DNA of 55,162 nt, taken from assembly GCF_900142465.1 (NCBI RefSeq), contig NZ_FRAX01000020.1:1-55162 (forward strand), in the 5' to 3' direction. Shown in pieces: positions 40,517 to 50,221 of this stretch. The stretch is from Fibrobacter sp. UWH6 (GTDB lineage: Bacteria > Fibrobacterota > Fibrobacteria > Fibrobacterales > Fibrobacteraceae). Position 1 is the first letter of the stretch. Each line of letters starts with the position of its first letter. A program made the translations under genes and the position numbers. The notes beneath the pieces were generated by a model, which was not told where the DNA came from, did no database searches, and saw only the letters and a list, made by a program, of their open reading frames with translations.

Positions 40517-42373
40517 ATGAATTTTAAGAGGTTTTTGATTGGTTTTGGCGTGTGTGCCTCGGTTTTTGGAGTTGCTAGCGCTGCCAGCGTCTCGGATTGT
40601 GCGTCCAATTTGAAAATTGACGGTGTTCTGACCAATCTTTATAAGGATTTGAAGTTGCCGGCCAACGGTTCGGGGATTTCTGGCTGCGAGAACATGCGTT
40701 TTTACTGGACCTCCAGCGATACCACCTTTTTGAAGAACGACGGAACCATTGCAGCCCGCCTCGTCAACCAGAATAAGACGGTGCAGCTGTCCGTGAACAT
40801 CACCGACGGAACCCAGTTCGAAACCAAGAAGTTCGACGTTTCCATTCACGGTTACGAACCCTATTCCAACTATCTTTTCATTTATTTCCCGGCCAACGAC
40901 AACGAGAATATCTATTACGCCATCAGTAACGACGGTTACAATTTTGCTGCCATGAATGGTGGCAAGCGAGTGGTGGCCGCCGATACGGTCGCCCTGAAGA
41001 AGGGACTTCGTGATCCCCATATTTTGCGCGCACCCGACGGCTATTTCTACATGGTAAATACCGACATGAAGAGTGCCGAAGGTTGGGCAAGTAATCGCGG
41101 CATGGTGCTGATGCGCTCCAAGGATCTGGTCAGCTGGACTCACAGTACGGTTCATTTCCCGGACAAGTACAAGGGTACTAATTTTGCCAACGTGACTCGC
41201 GTGTGGGCTCCCGAAACTATCTGGGACAAGGATTATCAAAATGCCGACGGCAGCAAGGGTCGCCTGATGATTTACTTCTCCTTGCTGACCAACGACGGGA
41301 CCATTCCCTACGACAAGGTTTATTACCTGTACGCCAACGACGACTTTACCGATGTGCTGGGCAAGCCCACCTATTTCTTTGACCGCGGTTCCGCCACCAT
41401 CGATATGGACATCGTCTACAACGATAACGACGGACTTTACCATGCCTTCTTCAAGAACGAGGGCGACGGCGGCATTTGCAAGACTACAGCCAAGACTTTG
41501 ACAGCGCCTGCCGGCAAGGAAGGCTCCCAGTGGAGCAAGCCCAGCGGCACTCTGCAGCAGACCAAGGAAGCGGTGGAAGGCGCAGGCGTCTTTAAGCTGA
41601 TCAATCAGGATTCCTGGATTCTCATGTACGACTGCTACATGAACGGTCATTACCAGTTTACCAGCAGCCCGGACCTGACCAACTTTACCTTTGTGCAAGA
41701 CACCAAGATGGCGGGGGCATTCACTCCACGCCACGGCACCGTGCTGCCCATTACCGCCAAAGAAACGGCTGCCCTGATGAAGGCCTTCCCCACTGCGGAT
41801 TTCGAGCCCAAGGTGTTTGATATTCCTGAAACTGTTGCCAAGTTGGATGACGGCCAGGTGGCTGTGAAGCCTTGTTCTGGAACAAAGATTGTGCCTTATG
41901 TAAAGGTTGGGGATAGTTGGACAGAGACTACAGACCTTTTGGTAGAACCGGGTAGCAGCATTACCTTTGGCCCCCATCCTTGGGACGGGAAGATTTGGAG
42001 TTGGAGCGGTCCTGCGGAATTTGGTGCAACCACCCGCGAAGTCGCCCTGAATGATTTGCAGTGGCAGAACAGCGGCATTTACACCGTGGAATATACCAAT
42101 GAAACGGGCTGCAAGAGCTACGAGAAAATCAAGGTGGTGGTAAACGATCCGGAACACCCCTATGTGGAACCGGAGGAACCTGACACAACGCTCGCCGATA
42201 CAACGGAAAGTATTGGCCGCTGGAACGTAGAGTTCTCCGCAGTTCCTGTTCGTGTCCAATATTTCAACATGAACGGAAAACTGCTGCCCGGAAAGCCCAG
42301 GCAGCCTGGTATGTACCTCCGCAGGGAATTCTTGAATAACGGACAAGTTCATACTCAAAGAATCCGTCAATAA
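40517..42373 (+). CDS. Secreted GH43-like glycosidase with Ig-like modules
   Basis: The 618-aa protein has a signal peptide (FKRFLIGFGVCASVFGVASA), an N-terminal atrophied bacterial Ig-like domain (about 25-110, WTSSDTTFLKNDGTI), and a five-bladed propeller of GH43 type (about 115-440): GLRDPHILRAPDGYFY gives the base Asp, VWAPETIWDKDY a conserved acid, and SATIDMDIVYND another. The module at about 455-555 (GPHPWDGKIWSWSG, LQWQNSGIY, VVNDPEHPYVEPE) is the same as in the divergent GH30 enzyme. The exact substrate cannot be read; arabinan, arabinogalactan or galactan is likely from context. Confidence 0.85.
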   Translation: MNFKRFLIGFGVCASVFGVASAASVSDCASNLKIDGVLTNLYKDLKLPANGSGISGCENMRFYWTSSDTTFLKNDGTIAARLVNQNKTVQLSVNITDGTQFETKKFDVSIHGYEPYSNYLFIYFPANDNENIYYAISNDGYNFAAMNGGKRVVAADTVALKKGLRDPHILRAPDGYFYMVNTDMKSAEGWASNRGMVLMRSKDLVSWTHSTVHFPDKYKGTNFANVTRVWAPETIWDKDYQNADGSKGRLMIYFSLLTNDGTIPYDKVYYLYANDDFTDVLGKPTYFFDRGSATIDMDIVYNDNDGLYHAFFKNEGDGGICKTTAKTLTAPAGKEGSQWSKPSGTLQQTKEAVEGAGVFKLINQDSWILMYDCYMNGHYQFTSSPDLTNFTFVQDTKMAGAFTPRHGTVLPITAKETAALMKAFPTADFEPKVFDIPETVAKLDDGQVAVKPCSGTKIVPYVKVGDSWTETTDLLVEPGSSITFGPHPWDGKIWSWSGPAEFGATTREVALNDLQWQNSGIYTVEYTNETGCKSYEKIKVVVNDPEHPYVEPEEPDTTLADTTESIGRWNVEFSAVPVRVQYFNMNGKLLPGKPRQPGMYLRREFLNNGQVHTQRIRQ

Positions 42374-42397
42374 GGTACATTTAGAAAACGCAATAAA

Positions 42398-42434
42398 ACC
42401 GCTCGCGAGTTCAGCTGAATTCGCGGGCTTTTTG
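42398..42434 (+). terminator. Terminator after the GH43 gene
   Basis: GCTCGCGA and TTCGCGGGC form a stem with small mismatches, followed by TTTTTG, about 25 bases after the stop codon. Confidence 0.75.
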
Positions 42435-42474
42435 TTGCCTCGTGGGAGGCGTCAAAAACGAATCGTTTTACGAT

Positions 42475-42675
42475 CTACTTTTCTTCTGCGGCGTCCTTAG
42501 ACTTTGCTACAGACGCTGATGCTACATGCTTTCGCCTGGGAACGAGGTGCCGCTTGACGGGACCATTCCCTGCATGGGTTGGCATCGCTTTCGCCTTTGC
42601 CGAGAGAGTGTTCGTGACGTGGGTTTCACCCACGGATTCGCATTGACCGGTAAATAGGTGATGGTTCATTGCCAT
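42475..42675 (-). CDS. Possible small basic protein, 66 aa
   Basis: A minus-strand frame encodes MAMNHHLFTGQCESVGETH and a basic middle (VKRHLVPRRKH) with an Ala/Lys/Glu tail. There is no good ribosome binding site, but TTGACA lies about 40 bases upstream on the minus strand. A GTGGGT/ACCCAC hairpin lies inside. The frame may be real or a chance product of a repeat; no family was recognised. Confidence 0.3.
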   Translation of the reverse strand: MAMNHHLFTGQCESVGETHVTNTLSAKAKAMPTHAGNGPVKRHLVPRRKHVASASVAKSKDAAEEK

Positions 42676-42791
42676 ATGTATTTAAAAGATACTACACATT
42701 TTCCAGATGTCAACTTTTGAAGGACATTTTTTTGCCGCAATAGCACGAAGAATTCAAAAAACACCTTTTTTCGGACATATCCCTTGTGTGG

Positions 42792-42830
42792 CTAACGAAC
42801 GTTAGTTAGATTTTAGCTAACGTTCGTTAG
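42792..42830. promoter_or_regulatory. Tandem palindromic operators of the tetR gene
   Basis: CTAACGAACGTTAG (42792-42805) and CTAACGTTCGTTAG (42817-42830) are each palindromic (CTAACG/CGTTAG) and are reverse complements of each other, 25 bases centre to centre. They lie directly before an AAGGAGG ribosome binding site, so the TetR protein probably represses its own operon here. Confidence 0.85.
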
Positions 42831-42846
42831 TCAAAAGGAGGATAGA

Positions 42847-42918
42847 ATGTTTATTTACTGTTTTTTTTATATATCTTTCGGTAAAAATCTTCAATGGAGT
42901 TTGAACATTCATGAGTGA
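42847..42918 (+). CDS. Leader peptide overlapping the tetR start
   Basis: A 23-codon frame (MFIYCFFYISFGKNLQWSLN and three more residues) starts 7 bases after the strongest ribosome binding site in the region, AAGGAGG, and its stop codon lies 8 bases inside tetR. The tetR start itself has no such site. This geometry suggests that translation of the hydrophobic leader delivers ribosomes to tetR. Confidence 0.6.
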   Translation: MFIYCFFYISFGKNLQWSLNIHE

Positions 42919-43531
42919 AACGCTTTCTACGAAGGAAAAGATTCTTGCCACGTCTCTGGATTTATTTGCAGAGAAGGGTTTTGAAGGTACGTCGGTGGAT
43001 ATGATTGCTGCCGCCATAGGGATTAAAGGTCCTTCGTTGTATAAGCATTTCAAGGGCAAGGCCGAAATTTTAGACGCCCTCATTACAAAGGTGAGTGGCT
43101 ATTACACGACAAAGTTTGAAGACTCCGGTCATTTGGCACACCATGATCATAGAACAGATGATCTCCCCCGCTCCATAGAAGAATTGATCCATTCCACATT
43201 CGCAAGGATCAACTTTACTATGCACGATGAGACCGTCCAGAAAATGAGAAGGTTTCTGACTATTGAGCAATTTCGAAATTCAAGAATTGCAGAACTTGCA
43301 AACTTCCACAGCTATGAAGGATTGCACCAGAGATTCTCAAAGCTGTTTACGGCACTGATGAAGACAGGGCTGCTTGTGGAAGGTGACGCTAACATTATGG
43401 CTTTGGAATTTATCGCTCCAGTTTCCTTGATGATCCAGTCATACGACCGCGACCCGTCCAAGGAAAAAGAAATCGTAAAGAAAATCAAGGCTCATTTAAA
43501 GCACTTTGGCGATACTTACGGGAAGCAGTAA
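42911..43531 (+). CDS. TetR/AcrR family transcriptional regulator
   Basis: The 206-aa protein has an N-terminal TetR HTH (ILATSLDLFAEKGFEGTSVD, AAIGIKGPSLYKHFKGKAEI, about 12-60) and a helical ligand-binding half. Such proteins repress genes until a small ligand binds. Two palindromic sites lie just upstream, fitting self-control. A TfoX-N gene starts 3 bases after its stop codon, and zinc-ribbon, DUF3795 and LiaF-like genes follow, so these are probably the regulated operon. An 8-base overlap with a leader frame controls its translation start. Confidence 0.93.
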   Translation: MSETLSTKEKILATSLDLFAEKGFEGTSVDMIAAAIGIKGPSLYKHFKGKAEILDALITKVSGYYTTKFEDSGHLAHHDHRTDDLPRSIEELIHSTFARINFTMHDETVQKMRRFLTIEQFRNSRIAELANFHSYEGLHQRFSKLFTALMKTGLLVEGDANIMALEFIAPVSLMIQSYDRDPSKEKEIVKKIKAHLKHFGDTYGKQ

Positions 43532-43533
43532 TT

Positions 43534-43848
43534 ATGTCCTGCAGCAATGAATTTATCGATTTCATTCAAGATGTCTTAAGTGATGTTGGCGATGTTCGTG
43601 CAAAGAAAATGTTCGGCGACTGGATGATTTATGTAGACGAAAAGCCTGTGGTTCTTGCATGCGATGACATGGCCTACGTGAAAAAATTGCCGGAAATTAC
43701 AGACCTTATGGAAGAAGCGGAATGCGGAGTCCCTTATGAGGGAGCCAGGGAACATTACATCCTGGAAATGGAACAGCAGTCCCATGTTCGAGATGTAGTT
43801 CAAAAACTGGTGGAAGTCATACCAACACCGAAGAAAAAGAGGAAGTAA
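43534..43848 (+). CDS. TfoX N-terminal domain protein
   Basis: The 104-aa protein matches the TfoX/Sxy N-terminal family: FIDFIQDVLSDVGDVRAKKM, then FGDWMIYVDEKPVVLACDD and AYVKKLPEI, ending in a short Lys-rich tail. It lacks the C-terminal TfoX domain found in competence regulators. It starts 3 bases after tetR, so the two are co-transcribed. Stand-alone N-terminal domains are common and of unknown role. Confidence 0.82.
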   Translation: MSCSNEFIDFIQDVLSDVGDVRAKKMFGDWMIYVDEKPVVLACDDMAYVKKLPEITDLMEEAECGVPYEGAREHYILEMEQQSHVRDVVQKLVEVIPTPKKKRK

Positions 43849-43887
43849 CGAATTTCCGTTTAATAAGTGTTTAAAAGGAGAATTACA

Positions 43888-44163
43888 ATGGATCAGAATC
43901 AGAAATTTTGTCAGAGCTGCGGCATGCCTCTCACTGCAGAAGTGATGGGTTCCAACGCTGATGGCAGCATGAACGAAGACTACTGCGTTTACTGCTACAA
44001 GGATGGCGCATTCCTTCAGAATTGCACCATGGAAGAAATGGTAGAACATTGCGCCCAGTTTGTGGACGAAGTGAACAAGCACATGCCCAAGCCCATGACC
44101 AAGGAAGAATACAAGCAGATGATGATGAATTACTTCCCCATGCTGAAGCGCTGGAAGAAATAA
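43888..44163 (+). CDS. Putative zinc-ribbon domain protein
   Basis: The 91-aa protein starts MDQNQKFCQSCGMPL and has a second pair in DYCVYCYKDGAFLQ, giving a zinc ribbon of the small family that also contains MEEMVEHCAQFVDEVNKHMP and a terminal YFPMLKRWKK. AAGGAG 8 bases upstream supports ATG 43888; the GTG seven codons earlier is less likely. It is the third gene of the tetR operon. Function unknown. Confidence 0.85.
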   Translation: MDQNQKFCQSCGMPLTAEVMGSNADGSMNEDYCVYCYKDGAFLQNCTMEEMVEHCAQFVDEVNKHMPKPMTKEEYKQMMMNYFPMLKRWKK

Positions 44164-44172
44164 GGATTCTTT

Positions 44173-44529
44173 ATGTGCAACTGTTCCAAAATGATTGCAA
44201 TTTGCGGTTTAAACTGCGAAACTTGTGACGCCTATATCGCCACCAAAAACAACGACAATGAACTTCGCGCCCAGACCGCAAAGAAGTGGGCCGAGATGAA
44301 CAACGCTCCGGAAATCACGCCGGAAACAATCAACTGCGCTGGATGCCGCGGCAATGGTGTCAAGTTCTATTTCTGTAGTCACCTCTGCCCCATCCGAAAA
44401 TGCTGTACCGAAAAGGGCTTGGAACATTGTGGCCAATGTGCTGAAATGGACCGCTGTGAAACGGTCCAGATGATTCACGGCAACAATGCCGATGCAAAAA
44501 GCAATCTTTGCGGATTGAAAAAAATCTAA
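44173..44529 (+). CDS. DUF3795 domain protein
   Basis: The 118-aa protein is cysteine-rich with IAICGLNCETCDAYIATKNN, INCAGCRGNG, CSHLCPIRKCC and GLEHCGQCAEMDRC, the pattern of the DUF3795 family. The cysteines probably bind zinc or a metal cluster. It starts 10 bases after the zinc-ribbon gene. No function is established for the family; the operon context suggests a stress or metal response, which is inference. Confidence 0.85.
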   Translation: MCNCSKMIAICGLNCETCDAYIATKNNDNELRAQTAKKWAEMNNAPEITPETINCAGCRGNGVKFYFCSHLCPIRKCCTEKGLEHCGQCAEMDRCETVQMIHGNNADAKSNLCGLKKI

Positions 44530-44598
44530 AATGAGGTGGCATTTTTTCTTTGGTCAGGTGTTTCAACAGTAAAAAGAAACATCCTCTCAGGAGAAAAA

Positions 44599-45153
44599 AT
44601 GAAACGAGTATTTTTTGGATTGTTGGTTCTAGCTATTGGCGTAATGATGTTATTGCGAGCCATGGGAATTGAATCTTTTGACTGGTTCTTTAACATGGAA
44701 TGGAAACCCTATATTTGGCCCATTGCTGTAATCCTTATCGGCATTGGCATCATTTTCCATAAGGCCCGCCATAAGCATTGCGACCACATGCGCGTTAAGG
44801 ATTCTTCAGACGCCATGGACGAAAAAGGCTTCATGAAGATTGAAGCAACTCTTTCTGGTCATAAGTACAACTTGAAGGGTGAAGATTTTTCTGGAGCAAA
44901 GATTAATGCATTCCTGGGAGGAGTGTCCCTTGACCTTCGCAATGCAAACTTTGCAGACGAATCTGAAATTAAGATTGACGCCTTTATGGGTGGTGCAGAA
45001 ATTTTCGTTCCCCAAGACATTCAAGTAAAGATTTACTCTTCCTGCATTTGCGGCGGCGTAAAGAATGATAAACCTGCTACCGTCACAGATTCAAGCAAGA
45101 CCTTGCATGTTCATGCCGAATGCCTCTTCGGCGGCGTAGACATCAAGCGTTAA
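44599..45153 (+). CDS. LiaF/LiaI-like membrane protein
   Basis: The 184-aa protein has two membrane helices (FFGLLVLAIGVMMLLRAMG and IWPIAVILIGIGIIF, about 4-55) and a C-terminal repeat beta domain (GAKINAFLGGVSLDLRNANF, KIDAFMGGAEIFVP, CICGGVKND, ECLFGGVDIK), the fold of LiaF and related cell-envelope stress proteins. In Firmicutes LiaF controls the LiaRS two-component system; no such genes are seen here. CAGGAG upstream supports ATG 44599 over an earlier in-frame start. Confidence 0.85.
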   Translation: MKRVFFGLLVLAIGVMMLLRAMGIESFDWFFNMEWKPYIWPIAVILIGIGIIFHKARHKHCDHMRVKDSSDAMDEKGFMKIEATLSGHKYNLKGEDFSGAKINAFLGGVSLDLRNANFADESEIKIDAFMGGAEIFVPQDIQVKIYSSCICGGVKNDKPATVTDSSKTLHVHAECLFGGVDIKR

Positions 45154-45176
45154 CGCTCTGCGGTAAAGCTGTCAAA

Positions 45177-47289
<2,113 letters not shown>

Positions 47290-47290
<1 letters not shown>

Positions 47291-48252
47291 TAGGACCCCA
47301 GTGAGAGAATTTTGACTTTGCAGGCGTAATCGATCTTTACCTGATTTCCCAATTTACCGGTTAGATCTTCTCCGTCCAGCTGTAAAAATTCATCTTCCGC
47401 AAAATCAAGTGTCAGAGACTTCGCTTTCTTTGAAACGAGGAAAAACTTCTTGACGAAATTTCCTAAAAGCGGGACGGACCCAATGGCGATTGCTGCGAGG
47501 AACATGAACATGTTCGGCACGCAGACGACTTCTAATAGGCCGTCAGCCATGTCCGACTTGTAGAACGGTTGGGACCCGCCTGCAAAACTGGGAATGTTTC
47601 CTACGATGACTGTCCGATGCCCTGAAACATCCTGAGAATGTTCGACGTTTTCGGCGTCTATAAAACTGATTTTTCCCTGTTTTAGAGTGTAGTTCCTGTC
47701 GGCAAAGAAACGGTCTACGTAATGAATTCTGTTGGCGATAACGGAATTGGAATTGAATGCGCCCTGGGAGCGGTCTCTGTTAAAGTCGTGGGCGATTCGT
47801 GCGTCGATGCCGCCCGAAAAATAGTTGGCGAAGGCAATCTTCCCGTTCACCTTCCAGATGTCGAAAGGGCGAGCCTTGGATTGGAGAAGACGGCGGACCA
47901 GGAACAGCAAACCTTTATCGACGTACGGCTTGTAAAGGTTCAGAACTCGGGCAAGGTCGTTTCCGGTTCCCAGGGGAATCAAACCGATTTTTACGGTTTT
48001 TGCATATTCCGAAGACACCAGCACAGACAGCACCGAAGAAACGGTTCCGTCACCGCCTACGGCAATCAAGGTCTCTGTATTTTCAAGAGCATCTGTAATC
48101 TGCTTTTCCATACCCTCGTGAACGGTGAATTCAGCCTTCCACTGGTCATCCTTGTAATTCATGGATGCCATGATTTCGGGCAGGAACTTATAGATTTCCT
48201 TGCCCTGGCCACCGCCGCTAATTGGGTTTATAAGAAAAACAAACTTGTACAC
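47290..48252 (-). CDS. Diacylglycerol kinase-like lipid kinase (YegS family)
   Basis: The 320-aa protein has the DAGK catalytic signature: FLINPISGGGQGKEIYKFLP, LIAVGGDGTVSSVLSVL (GGDGT loop) and GLIPLGTGNDLARVL, then the C-terminal beta sandwich with DFAEDEFLQLDGEDLTGKLG. It would phosphorylate diacylglycerol or a similar lipid using ATP. It sits between the gamma carbonic anhydrase gene (15 bases) and lpxD (overlap), so lipid and envelope genes are grouped. Confidence 0.9.
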
Positions 48253-48267
48253 TAAAAATCCTCAGAA

Positions 48268-48786
48268 TTAATACTGGTCTTGACGGAGTGCTTCCTTGAT
48301 TTCGATGTAATGTTCTACGCCTTCGTTAAATTTACGAATTTCGTCATCGGTTAGTTGGCGGGCCACTCGCGCGGGGGATCCGACAATAAGACTTCCCTCG
48401 GGATATTCCTTGTTTTGAGGGACCAGGGACCCGGCGGCCACCACGGAATTCTTGCGGATGCGAGAACCATCCATCACGATGGCTCCCATTCCCACCAGCA
48501 CATTGTCTTCGATGGTGCAGGCGTGGAGAACCGCATTGTGGCCCACGGTTACATTGTTGCCGACATGAACGCCCACATCTGTAGAAAGGTGGATGGTCAC
48601 GTTATCCTGGATGTTGGTTCGCTTGCCAATTCGGATCTCGGCCAGGTCGGCTCGTATGACGGAGTTGTAAAATACAGAGGAATCATCCCCGATTTCCACA
48701 TCACCAATTAGACGCGCTCCTTCTGCCAGGAATACGCGCTCTCCAATGACGGGCTTCTTGCCCTTGTACTCGATAATATTTGCCAT
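48268..48786 (-). CDS. Gamma carbonic anhydrase-like hexapeptide protein
   Basis: The 172-aa protein is a left-handed beta-helix with the family pattern FYNSVIRADLAEIRIGKRTN, NVTIHLSTD and NVTVGHNAVLHACTIEDN; the three histidines in these segments are placed to bind zinc between subunits, as in Cam-type enzymes and YrdA. GMGAIVMDG and VVAAGSLVP complete it. Many members lack proven activity. It begins one base after the thioesterase gene ends. Confidence 0.92.
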   Translation of the reverse strand: MANIIEYKGKKPVIGERVFLAEGARLIGDVEIGDDSSVFYNSVIRADLAEIRIGKRTNIQDNVTIHLSTDVGVHVGNNVTVGHNAVLHACTIEDNVLVGMGAIVMDGSRIRKNSVVAAGSLVPQNKEYPEGSLIVGSPARVARQLTDDEIRKFNEGVEHYIEIKEALRQDQY

Positions 48787-48787
48787 A

Positions 48788-49219
48788 CTATTTCAAGGTC
48801 CCGTAATGTGCCACCATTTCTGGTGAGATTGCCTTGGGGCGTCCGCGGTTCAAGTCCACCAACACCCATTGGGTCTCAGATTCAAAAATAATCTTACCGT
48901 CGCTGATTCGTTCAAAGCGACACTTTCGTTTGCTAACTACCGTTGTAAAAGAATCAACCCAGGTGGTTCCCTTGATTTCGTCGCCAAGGAAGGCCTGGTT
49001 CCTGTATTCGATATGCTGTACGCGAATCATCCAGCCGCAGTTCATTTCGCGCATGAGGGCTGTGCCGCCGCATTGCTCGGAGTGATTCTTCGAAATGTCC
49101 TGGATCCACTGGACAGACCATACATTGTTAAAATGATGGTTGTCGTCGATCATCTCGGGAGTGACCTTGAAAGTTTCAGTATGAACCAGAGGTTCCCAGT
49201 TGCTATTTTCTTCGGCCAT
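48788..49219 (-). CDS. Acyl-CoA thioesterase-like hotdog protein
   Basis: The 143-aa protein resembles the 4-hydroxybenzoyl-CoA thioesterase family: VTPEMIDDNHHFNNVWSVQW with the active-site Asp/His/Asn region, the central helix, then strands VQHIEYRNQAFLGDEI, TTWVDSFTTVVSKRKC and ETQWVLVDLNRGRPK. The substrate is unknown; hydrolysis of short or medium acyl-CoA is likely. It lies 14 bases after the pyridoxal kinase gene in the same run. Confidence 0.88.
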   Translation of the reverse strand: MAEENSNWEPLVHTETFKVTPEMIDDNHHFNNVWSVQWIQDISKNHSEQCGGTALMREMNCGWMIRVQHIEYRNQAFLGDEIKGTTWVDSFTTVVSKRKCRFERISDGKIIFESETQWVLVDLNRGRPKAISPEMVAHYGTLK

Positions 49220-49233
49220 CTTTTCCTCGACTG

Positions 49234-50064
49234 CTATTCGAATGATTTTACCAGGGTGGGTATCGCTAATTCAAATTTAACACCATACCAGTGATTTTCT
49301 GCGTCGTCAACCGTATTTTCTATGGCTTTTAGGGTAAAGTCTGCCGCAATTTTTACGGCTTCCATGGTGCTCTTGCCTCGCATCTTGGCTCCGGTAAAGG
49401 CCGAGGCATAGATGTCGCCGGTTCCATGGCACCACATTGAGACTTTTTTGTGCTCGTAATGGTTCAGCTCACCGTTTTCGTAAACGGCAATACCGGTGTA
49501 GCCTTCCCTGAAGCCGATGCCGGTCATGATGACGCTCTTTGTACCCAGGTCGCAGAGGCGCTTGCATAGTTCCGTAATGTAGGGGCGGTCATACTCTTCG
49601 GTATATTCCATGCCGGTCAGGTAGCTTGCCTCTGAAATGTTAGGGAGCAGTACGTCCGCTTCGGCGCAAAGGCGCTTCATGGCTTCAACGAAGTTCATGT
49701 CGAAACCGGCATAAAGCTTGCCTGCGTCGGCGAGAACCGGGTCTACAATGCGGAGAGCGCCCTGGCTGCCGGTGGTCTCCATGATTTCACGGACGATATC
49801 TACCTGGCGTACGCTTCCCAGGTAGCCTGTATAAAAAGCGTCAAACTTAATGCCTTCCTTCACCCAGTGATCTCGAATGGGCAGTAAATCGTCGGTCAGG
49901 TCCCTGAAGGTGTACCCCTTGAAACGTCCTGTATGGGTGCTAAGTACGGCCGACGGAAGCACGGCACACTCGATACCGCAGGCGGAAACGATAGGCAGGG
50001 CCACCGTAGAGGAACACTGGCCAAAGCAGGAAATATCCTGGATCGTAAGGACTCGCTTATACAT
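49234..50064 (-). CDS. pdxY: Pyridoxal/pyridoxamine kinase
   Basis: From the Met at the complement of 50062-50064 the protein has 276 residues and starts MYKRVLTIQDISCFGQCSST, the usual beginning of the family. RIVDPVLADAGKLYAG, LLPNISEASYLTG and SMWCHGTGDIYASAFTGA (anion hole GTGD with catalytic Asp) are ribokinase-type motifs. It phosphorylates vitamin B6 vitamers to make pyridoxal phosphate. The open frame extends 36 codons further upstream, but that part has no family match. It is the first gene of the minus-strand run; the symbol is by family resemblance. Confidence 0.87.
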   Translation of the reverse strand: MYKRVLTIQDISCFGQCSSTVALPIVSACGIECAVLPSAVLSTHTGRFKGYTFRDLTDDLLPIRDHWVKEGIKFDAFYTGYLGSVRQVDIVREIMETTGSQGALRIVDPVLADAGKLYAGFDMNFVEAMKRLCAEADVLLPNISEASYLTGMEYTEEYDRPYITELCKRLCDLGTKSVIMTGIGFREGYTGIAVYENGELNHYEHKKVSMWCHGTGDIYASAFTGAKMRGKSTMEAVKIAADFTLKAIENTVDDAENHWYGVKFELAIPTLVKSFE

Positions 50065-50221
50065 GCGTCCAAATGTAGTAATTAAAGAGGCGAAGACGGA
50101 TTTTCCAAGCGAATCCATAGGTTTAACGTGATAGGGCAAATATTTTTCAAAATATTTAAACCGTAATCTCATTGTAAAGAAAGTTTAAGTTATATTTCTC
50201 CTAAAAATATGGAGTATTTGT

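Noticed and set aside
40478-42370. 630-codon minus-strand open frame opposite the GH43 gene
   Set aside because: It is the shadow of the GH43 gene, whose signal peptide, propeller motifs and C-terminal module are clear.
50065-50172. 36-codon N-terminal extension of the pyridoxal kinase
   Set aside because: The family normally begins at MYKRVLTIQDISC; the extension is unconserved in character and probably covers the promoter and leader.
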